Assembly: GCF_044458865.1 (NCBI RefSeq)
Contig: NZ_JBITIH010000008.1
Coordinates: 201,528 to 265,527 of the forward strand
Origin: Micromonospora_G sp044458865
GTDB lineage: Bacteria; Actinomycetota; Actinomycetes; Mycobacteriales; Micromonosporaceae
Reading direction: 5' to 3'
Length of the DNA: 64,000 bases
This document shows, piece after piece, positions 59,122-64,000 of this stretch. The stretch's first letter is position 1, and each line of letters opens with the position of its first letter. The position numbers and the translations under genes were made by a program. The notes beneath the pieces are model-generated. The model was not told the DNA's origin. It was given only the letters and a program-made list of their open reading frames with translations, and did not search any database.

Positions 59122-59190
59122 TCAGGCGGCGGCAACCGACGAGCTGGTAGCTCGTGCGGTCGCGGCGGCACTGCGACGGATGATCTCCAT
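59122..59190 (-). CDS. Possible 22-aa alanine-rich leader peptide
   Basis: ATG at 59190, stop TGA at 59122; peptide MEIIRRSAAATARATSSSVA followed by AA. Eight of 22 residues are Ala, and the last three codons before the stop are GCC GCC GCC. It lies directly upstream of an alanyl-tRNA synthetase paralogue with a strong hairpin between. A -10-like TATTGT ends about 10 nt before the ATG, so the message may be nearly leaderless. No ribosome site is seen. The arrangement resembles ribosome-mediated attenuation leaders of amino-acid genes. It could still be a chance frame; coding cannot be proven from one sequence. Confidence 0.4.
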   Translation of the reverse strand: MEIIRRSAAATARATSSSVAAA

Positions 59191-59254
59191 ACCCAAGACA
59201 ATACCCGCGTACGTCGTCGCCGCCCACCCGTTTGCCGGCGCCCGCCGCCCGACC

Positions 59255-59524
59255 TCAGAGCGAACGGCGAGCGACCCGGACCCAGTTGTCCTCCCTGGGC
59301 TGCCCCTCCCGCATCCACTCCATGAACCGTGTGTGCAGCACCCCGGCGGGCGTGCCCGGCAGATCCTGCATCGCCAGCACCAGGTACGAGCTGAGGTAGA
59401 GCGAGAGCGACACCGGGGCGTCGACGTACACCGCCCGCAGCTCTTGCTGCCGGGTGCGGCAGGGCCAGGGCAGGCCACACCCCGCACAGCTCCAGATGGG
59501 CATGACCGGTCCGTGGTTGCTCAC
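59255..59524 (-). CDS. Small conserved-type hypothetical protein with N-terminal Cys motif
   Basis: 89 aa. MSNHGPVMPIWSCAGCGLPW followed by PCRTRQQELRAVYVDAPVSL gives a C-x2-C-x5-C motif (WSCAGCGLPWPCR) that could bind zinc or form a disulfide. The rest is helical (SLYLSSYLVLAMQDLPG). Its ATG overlaps the stop of the upstream gene 59521-59706 by 4 bp. Such paired small proteins are often found beside XRE-DUF5753/DUF397 loci in actinomycetes; their function is unknown. Confidence 0.7.
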   Translation of the reverse strand: MSNHGPVMPIWSCAGCGLPWPCRTRQQELRAVYVDAPVSLSLYLSSYLVLAMQDLPGTPAGVLHTRFMEWMREGQPREDNWVRVARRSL

Positions 59525-59706
59525 TGTTCCTCCCCTGGCCAGTGGCCTCGATTGATCGGGATCTTGTGTCTCGCCCGGCAGGGCAGGTCAGAGCCGCACC
59601 GGCACACGTACCGCCACCTGGTCCAGGACCACACCGGACGGTGCCTCCGGGCCAGGGTCAGCGCGACGGCGCTCAGGTACTCGTCATACGACACGCGCCG
59701 GTTCAT
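59521..59706 (-). CDS. Small conserved-type hypothetical protein with Cys motif
   Basis: 61 aa from the ATG at 59706, which has GGGAGG upstream. MNRRVSYDEYLSAVALTLAR, then RPVWSWTRWRYVCRCGSDLP and CRARHKIPINRGHWPGEEQ. The VCRCGSDLPCRARH cluster (C-x-C-x5-C-x3-H) is similar to that of the next gene, so both may be related metal-binding proteins. Translationally coupled to 59255-59524. Divergent from the XRE regulator. Confidence 0.68.
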   Translation of the reverse strand: MNRRVSYDEYLSAVALTLARRHRPVWSWTRWRYVCRCGSDLPCRARHKIPINRGHWPGEEQ

Positions 59707-59798
59707 CACGCCTCCCTGGATGGGGAGCGCGGCGGCCGGGCCATGGCGGAGCACCGACCGCCGCACTCCGGATCGTGGTGCGGCTCACCGGGTCAATA

Positions 59799-59810
59799 TT
59801 GCGCGCGCAA
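59799..59810. promoter_or_regulatory. TTGCGCGCGCAA palindrome in a divergent promoter region
   Basis: Perfect 12-bp palindrome between the small-protein gene (start 59706) and the XRE gene (start 59888). AT-rich flanks (CAATA and ATCTG) suit an operator, possibly for the XRE protein itself. Confidence 0.45.
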
Positions 59811-59887
59811 ATCTGCCAGGTCAACCATGGACATGCATTCATGTTCTACGGCGTGTGGTTGCGCCTACACGCCACGACGGGTGCAGA

Positions 59888-60739
59888 ATGTCGAACATGG
59901 AGAGCCCGACGTTCCTTCGCTTCCAGCTCGGCGCGCAGCTCAGGCGAGTCCGCGAGGAAGCCGACGTGACCACCGAACAGGCAGCCGAAGTCATCGAGGT
60001 GTCGCCGAGCACGATGCGGCGCATCGAGCAGGGACGCGTCGGCATCAAGGGACCAGCGCTGACCGCGCTGCTCAACCAGTACGGCGTGGACGATGCCGAG
60101 CTACGCGAGACGCTGTTGACAATGGCCCGGTCCGGCAAGCAACGCGGCTGGTGGGCCAAGTACGGCGACCTTCCACCGACCTACCGCCAGTACATCGGCC
60201 TGGAATCCGCAGCCCACGAGCTACAGAACTTCGAAACGCTGGTCGTTCCGGGCCTGCTTCAAACCGAGGCGTACGCCCGTGCAATGACCAGCGAAGATGC
60301 CTTCCGCCCCACACCTGAGGCGATCGAGCAACGCGTAGCGGCACGGCTGGAACGTCAGAAGCTCATCACGGACGGCACGCTGCGGCTCCTCGCAGTCATG
60401 GACGAGGCGGTCCTCCATCGCCAGATCGGCGGACCCGAGGTCATGCGCGCACAGCTCGCAGCCTTGCTCGACGCATCGAAGCGGTGGAACGTCACCATCC
60501 AGGTCATCCCGTTCCGGGAGGGTGCCTACGCGTCGATGCTGTCGAGCTTCCACATCCTGTCGTTCAACGAGAGTCCCGGAGTGGTCTACATCGAGGGCCT
60601 GACCGGCGACCTGTACGCCGAAGGCGAGGACGTACGGCGCTGTACCGTGGTCTTCAACGCCTTGCGTGCATCGGCGTTGTCCGCGACCGACTCGACTGCG
60701 ATGATCAAGAAGATCCGCGACACCCAGCACCAAGATTGA
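59888..60739 (+). CDS. XRE-family regulator with DUF5753 domain
   Basis: 283 aa from ATG 59888; the ATG at 59897 is an alternative. HTH (about 10-70): FRFQLGAQLRRVREEADVTT is split across LGAQLRRVREEADVTTEQAA and VIEVSPSTMRRIEQGRVGIK. The DUF5753 ligand or partner domain (about 100-278) has the typical YIGLESAAHELQNFETLVVP, GLLQTEAYARAM and VIPFREGAYASMLSSFHILS. These proteins are nearly always paired with a DUF397 gene, as here (60751). Some Streptomyces pairs (WhiJ-like) control development and antibiotic genes. Function here is unknown. Confidence 0.9.
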   Translation: MSNMESPTFLRFQLGAQLRRVREEADVTTEQAAEVIEVSPSTMRRIEQGRVGIKGPALTALLNQYGVDDAELRETLLTMARSGKQRGWWAKYGDLPPTYRQYIGLESAAHELQNFETLVVPGLLQTEAYARAMTSEDAFRPTPEAIEQRVAARLERQKLITDGTLRLLAVMDEAVLHRQIGGPEVMRAQLAALLDASKRWNVTIQVIPFREGAYASMLSSFHILSFNESPGVVYIEGLTGDLYAEGEDVRRCTVVFNALRASALSATDSTAMIKKIRDTQHQD

Positions 60740-60750
60740 GGAGGGGCGCC

Positions 60751-60927
60751 ATGGACTCCCAATGGCGCAAGAGCACCCGCAGCGGCAGCAACGGCGCGTG
60801 CGTCGAAGCTCGGTACGTCGACCACACCGCCCAGGTACGCGACAGCAAGGACAAGACCGGTCCGGTGCTGGCGTTCAGCGCCGACGCCTGGACGGCGTTC
60901 ACCCGGGGCATCAAGACCGACGCGTGA
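60751..60927 (+). CDS. DUF397 protein
   Basis: 58 aa, complete DUF397: MDSQWRKSTRSGSNGACVEA, then VRDSKDKTGPVLAFSADAWT and AFTRGIKTD. GAGGAGGGG precedes the ATG, 11 bp after the XRE stop, so it is co-transcribed. DUF397 proteins are thought to antagonise or modulate the paired XRE-DUF5753 regulator. Confidence 0.92.
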   Translation: MDSQWRKSTRSGSNGACVEARYVDHTAQVRDSKDKTGPVLAFSADAWTAFTRGIKTDA

Positions 60928-61299
60928 CGTGCGCCAGGCGGGACACTAGCCCTGCCTGGCCACCTAACCGCCACCACCGGAACAACTCCACCACAGCCTG
61001 GTGTTCGCCCGATCCTTGGGCTCTCGAAGCCACCCGAGGCGATGTGCGCGACCACAATCTTCCCGAAAACCGGAACGGCGACGACCAACCCAGCCACCCA
61101 CGATCCGTTCGCAAAGAACGGCTCGACATTGGCCTGACCTTGGCACTCCGAGCGAACTATGGCACCGATCTCGACACGAGCGGCCGCCACGCGCCGCTGC
61201 ATACTGTTACGCACCGCGACGCCCGGATCGCGGCAGAATCGGATAGCAGAAAGAGGCGGGTGGCTCTGATTGTCATGGCCGGTCTGTAGTCTGCGCCCC
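60928..61299. other. Gene-free gap of about 370 bp
   Basis: Both strands have open frames but none has a ribosome site, family similarity or the third-position GC bias of real genes here. AT content is higher than in flanking genes. No hairpin of note was found. Confidence 0.5.
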
Positions 61300-62142
61300 G
61301 TGACGGGTAACCCGCTGGTGCACCTCCAACATGACCCGGGCGGAAATTCGCTCGGCCTTGACCTTCCGCCCGGACGCGCAGTGCATGAAACCGAGGCTGG
61401 GGTCCTCGATGAGCCCCTTCTGTGGATCACCGATAGCCGCCCGGACGCGGGCCTGTGGGGCTCAGTTCAGGCGCGCCACGGCCAGACGGGGCTGTGGCCG
61501 CTACTGCTCGGCGGAAGTTCGTACGCGCCGGGCAGCCCGTGGACGACCGGTGAACTCGACCCGAGACTGATCAGGTCCAGGCCGGGCGATCACGACGCCG
61601 CCGCGCTGCTGGCAGGGTGGTGGTCGGTCTACACGGCGGCGGATGAGGACGACGACATACTCAGCCCACCTGAGCAGGTGGCTGTCACGGCACCGTTCGG
61701 TGACCAGTGGCCTGGGCTTGCGCCTGCCGGGACGCTGCAGGAAGACGCCGCGTTTCGGGCTGCTGAGTTCGCGGAACACCTGATGACCGACTCATGGCTG
61801 ACCGCACCACGTCTCGGGCTGTCGGTCAGCGCCCGCGGTGCGGATGCACCAGCCGATCTCGGGTGGGGCGGGCCGTTGAACTACGAGAACGACACCGCGC
61901 AGTTCGGTGCGGTGTTGCGCAGCTGGGAAGAACGTTTCGGTGCCAGAGTCGTCGGCCTCGGACCAGCCAAACTCTTCCTCAGCGTCGCTGCTCCGCCCAC
62001 GGATGCGGCCCATGCGTTGCACGTCGCTGCAGAACACTTCGCGTTTTGCCCCGACAACGTGTGGCAGTCCAGCACGGACACCCTCATCCGTTACGCGGAA
62101 AGCCTGACGAACCGAGCCTGGTGGTCGTTCTGGTGGGACTGA
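61300..62142 (+). CDS. DUF4253 domain protein
   Basis: 280 aa from a GTG at 61300 (VTGNPLVHLQHDPGGNSLGL); GTG and a longer frame from 61270 are alternatives. The C-terminal 110 residues match DUF4253: WEERFGARVVGLGPAKLFLS, AHALHVAAEHFAFCPDNVWQ and SLTNRAWWSFWWD. The N-terminal half (WITDSRPDAGLWGSVQARHG, LWPLLLGGSS) is the usual accompanying region. DUF4253 is widespread in actinomycetes with no known function; some sit beside toxin-immunity genes. Cytoplasmic. Confidence 0.85.
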   Translation: MTGNPLVHLQHDPGGNSLGLDLPPGRAVHETEAGVLDEPLLWITDSRPDAGLWGSVQARHGQTGLWPLLLGGSSYAPGSPWTTGELDPRLIRSRPGDHDAAALLAGWWSVYTAADEDDDILSPPEQVAVTAPFGDQWPGLAPAGTLQEDAAFRAAEFAEHLMTDSWLTAPRLGLSVSARGADAPADLGWGGPLNYENDTAQFGAVLRSWEERFGARVVGLGPAKLFLSVAAPPTDAAHALHVAAEHFAFCPDNVWQSSTDTLIRYAESLTNRAWWSFWWD

Positions 62143-62274
62143 GCTGCAGGACTCGGGCCAAACAGGATGCCTAGCCGTTTTGTTCATCAGCATGCCCGCG
62201 AACGAGCCGCACCAAGGCTGACGCGCGGCGCGACCGGTGCGCCAGAACCCAACGCGCATCAGGGGGTGACTCAC

Positions 62275-62406
62275 ATGCGGACGCGGTTGCGGCAGCTACG
62301 AGTTGACACGCGGACCTTTGTGTGGCGCGCGGAGATTCATCACGCAGAAGGAAGTGGCGATTGCCACCGTTGCATCCGCGTTTGCGCCTGGGGCGCCGGC
62401 AAGACT
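62275..62406 (+). pseudogene. Gene interrupted by the IS630-type element (N-terminal fragment)
   Basis: From ATG 62275 the frame reads MRTRLRQLRVDTRTFVWRAE, then IHHAEGSGDCHRCIRVCAWG and AGKTS, and is cut at the TA target (62406-62407) where the inverted repeat begins. The text has the look of a real actinomycete protein start with a CHRC pair. About 44 codons remain. Its remainder is not seen after the element, where a different sequence follows. Confidence 0.55.
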
Positions 62407-62450
62407 AGTGCCGCATCAAGTAACGTTTGCCCTGCCTATACGGTCAGAGC

Positions 62451-62717
62451 ATGGACGCCACTCCTCAGCCGACTCTTGACGAGGTCGAGGATCGTCTCGT
62501 TGCTCTCATCGAGGGACGGTTGAGCCGGGACGAGGTCGACCGTTGGGCCGCGCGGTGGGTGACGCAGGACGGGCTTGACTGGGACGACCTCTCCTGGTGG
62601 GCGCTGAACCTCCTGTACGGAATTGATCTTCCTGCGGGTGAGGATGGCGGTTACCTGCACGATGACGAGCAAATACGGCTCTGGCTCGCTGAGCTGAGGA
62701 AACGCCGGGCGGCGTGA
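62451..62717 (+). CDS. Passenger gene in the IS630-type element, unknown function
   Basis: 88 aa, strongly acidic: MDATPQPTLDEVEDRLVALI, EGRLSRDEVDRWAARWVTQD, WALNLLYGIDLPAGEDGGYL, then IRLWLAELRKRRAA. All-helical prediction and an acidic face recall small immunity-like proteins found near DUF4253 and SMI1 genes, but I do not recognise a family. It lies inside the element's inverted repeats and upstream of the transposase on the same strand, so it moves with the element. Confidence 0.62.
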   Translation: MDATPQPTLDEVEDRLVALIEGRLSRDEVDRWAARWVTQDGLDWDDLSWWALNLLYGIDLPAGEDGGYLHDDEQIRLWLAELRKRRAA

Positions 62718-62765
62718 CGCGGCCGAAGCCGAGGGCTCGGGCCTGGTCGCTGACAAGCTGTGCGC

Positions 62766-63898
62766 ATGGCCGAGCGAGTGCGGGTACGGGAAATCGATGA
62801 TGACGAGGGCCAAAGACTGCTGCGGATTATCCGCAGGGGCACAGGTTCGGTGGTGACCTGGCGGCGAGCGCAGATGGTGTTGCTGTCCGCGCAAGGCATG
62901 CCCGTGGGGAAGATCGCCGAGGTCACGTTCACCAGCCCCGACCGGATCCGAGACGTCATCCACAACTTCAACGCCGACGGCTTCGACTCTCTCTATCCCA
63001 AGTACAAGGGCGGCCGGCCCAAGACGTTCACCCTTCCGGAGCGGCGCGAAATCAAGAAGGTCGCCAAGTCCACGCCGGCCGAGCACGGCCTGCCCTTCTC
63101 GACCTGGAGCCTGGCCAAGCTGGCCGACTTCCTGGTCGCCGAGGGGGTGGTCGACGACATCAGCCACGAGGGCCTGCGCATCCTGCTCCGCGAGGAAGGC
63201 GTCTCCTTTCAACGGTTGAAGACCTGGAAGACCTCCCGCGATCCCGACTACGCCATCAAGAAGGCCCGGGTCGAGCACCTCTACGCGATCGCCGACCGCG
63301 AGGTCATACCCGAGCCCGGTGAGCCGGAAGTCGTCTTCTGCCTGGACGAGTTCGGCCCGCTCAATCTCCAGCCCCATCCGGGGCGGCAGTGGGCCGGGCG
63401 CGGCGGCAAGCACAAGGATTCCAACCGGGAGCCCAGGCCCCGCCGTCGCGCCACCTACACCCGCCCACACGGGGTCCGGCACCTGTTCGCCGCCTACGAA
63501 CTGGGCAAAGACAAGCTCTACGGTCACATCAAGAAGACCAAGGGCCGTTCGAAGTTCCTGGAGTTCTGCCGCTACCTGCGCAGCCTCTATCCAACTGAGG
63601 TACGTATTGCGATCGTGTGCGACAACTACTCTCCGCACCTGACCACCAAACGATGCGGCAGGGTATCCGGGTGGGCCGAGGCCAACAACGCCGAGATCGC
63701 CTACACCCCACCAACAGTTCCTGGCTCAACCGGATCGAGGCCCAGTTCACGGCTCTGCGCTACTTCACCCTCGACGGCACCGATCACGCCAGCCATAAGG
63801 AGCAGGGCAGCATGATCCGCCGCTACATCATCTGGCGGAACAGACATGCCCAAGACGAACGCCTACGCGAGGTCGTCAACAGGGCGAACGTTGCCTGA
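62766..63898 (+). pseudogene. IS630 family transposase, frameshifted near its C-terminus
   Basis: From ATG 62766: an N-terminal HTH region (RIIRRGTGSVVTWRRAQMVL, VGKIAEVTFTSPDRIRDVIH) and the DDE domain with Asp194 in FCLDEFGPLNL and Asp286 in IVCDNYSPH. At P315 (63708-63710) the frame goes wrong. Shifting back one base restores TNSSWLNRIEAQFTALRYFT, carrying the third catalytic residue (Glu), through RRYIIWRNRHAQDERL to VNRANVA at 63898. A -1 shift within ACCCCACC is needed for an active protein of about 376 aa. It is either a mutation or a programmed frameshift, the latter less likely without a typical slippery heptamer. Confidence 0.82.
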
Positions 63899-63974
63899 TG
63901 CGGCACTAGTAGTGCTTTGTCACGTTTTGGTTAAGGCTAGTGGTGATAGGTGAATCAGCCTCGTTGACACCACT

Positions 63975-64000
63975 ATGGACGAGGTTGAGGTGCGCCGTCT
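63975..64000 (+). CDS. Start of an open frame cut by the window end
   Basis: ATG at 63975 reads MDEVEVRR and leaves the window. The preceding AGTGCTTTGTCACGTTTTGG (from 63910) abuts the IS630 right end and looks like the end of another mobile element, so this may be a transposase start. Too short to name. Confidence 0.3.

Larger units (their letters stand above)
62408..63906. mobile_element. IS630-type insertion element with a passenger gene
   Basis: Inverted ends begin GTGCCGCATCAAGTAACGTT (left, 62408) and, read inward from the right end (63906), GTGCCGCATCAGGCAACGTT. Over 27 bp, 24 match. Both ends are flanked by TA (62406-62407, 63907-63908), the target duplicated by IS630/Tc1 elements. 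It is 1499 bp, longer than typical IS630 (about 1.1-1.2 kb), because an 88-codon gene lies between the left end and the transposase. Confidence 0.82.

Noticed and set aside
1..64000. tRNA, rRNA, CRISPR, prophage or antibiotic gene cluster
   Set aside because: No tRNA cloverleaf, rRNA segment, repeat-spacer array, phage structural set or PKS/NRPS module was seen while reading the intergenic regions and protein frames.

Overview
The window is about 64 kb of very GC-rich actinomycete chromosome. It looks like Micromonosporaceae (Micromonospora or a close relative). The signs are near-universal G/C third codon positions, frequent GTG/TTG starts and leaderless promoters, a SpoOM-type sporulation protein at the left edge, XRE-DUF5753/DUF397 regulator pairs, and many secreted S1 proteases, lipoproteins and a CBM2-tailed glycoside hydrolase. 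Three copies of one long hairpin built on AAGGAAGGGGCCCTTGTTA act as intergenic terminators. Family and genus are inferences; no rRNA, tRNA, origin or CRISPR array was seen.

Layout. 1-6.6 kb: SpoOM fragment, lipoprotein, secreted S1 protease, GH5 mannanase-CBM2, M1 peptidase and a DinB-like protein, all on the minus strand. Three of the secreted-enzyme genes have an AACCGGTT palindrome 125-147 bp upstream of the start. 6.6-15.2 kb: an odd Trp/Arg/Leu repeat membrane protein, a transposase remnant, a lipid-related operon (DAG kinase - YihY/BrkB - double PAP2 - ClgR-like HTH), an alpha-lytic-type protease, and an HTH/Clp-N pair whose leaderless promoter sits inside two copies of TGTCAACCnnGGTTGACA. 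15.4-19.6 kb: a USP - phosphoketolase - USP block. 19.6-24 kb: small metabolic, regulatory and membrane genes. 24.4-32.3 kb: a large secreted ThuA/sugar-dehydrogenase protein, a beta-helix protein, a UDP-GlcNAc 2-epimerase gene broken at an extreme G/C tract, and a class A beta-lactamase-like hydrolase. 32.5-38.6 kb: TMEM175-type channel, PfpI protein, a sigma-factor remnant beside its usual YciI partner, and a TetR/hydrolase divergon with paired operators. 38.6-50.8 kb: fused ABC exporter, CsoR/CopB copper module, MBL hydrolase, HEAT protein, an orphan smpB and a PHP metallohydrolase.

50.9-57.8 kb is the most interesting metabolic block. It holds an IclR regulator and TrzA-type amidohydrolase facing a translationally coupled operon of CoA-transferase, citryl-CoA-lyase-like enzyme, LigB, LigA and an MDR oxidoreductase. 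This suggests extradiol ring cleavage followed by CoA activation and a citryl-CoA-lyase-type carbon-carbon cleavage, a combination I do not recognise as a described pathway.

57.8-64 kb: a catalytic-domain-only alanyl-tRNA synthetase paralogue preceded by a 22-codon alanine-rich open frame and a GNRA-capped hairpin (a possible attenuator), two coupled small Cys-containing proteins, an XRE/DUF397 pair, a DUF4253 gene, and an IS630-type element. That element carries an 88-aa passenger gene, has a frameshifted transposase, and has interrupted a resident gene. Another possible mobile-element ORF starts at the right edge.
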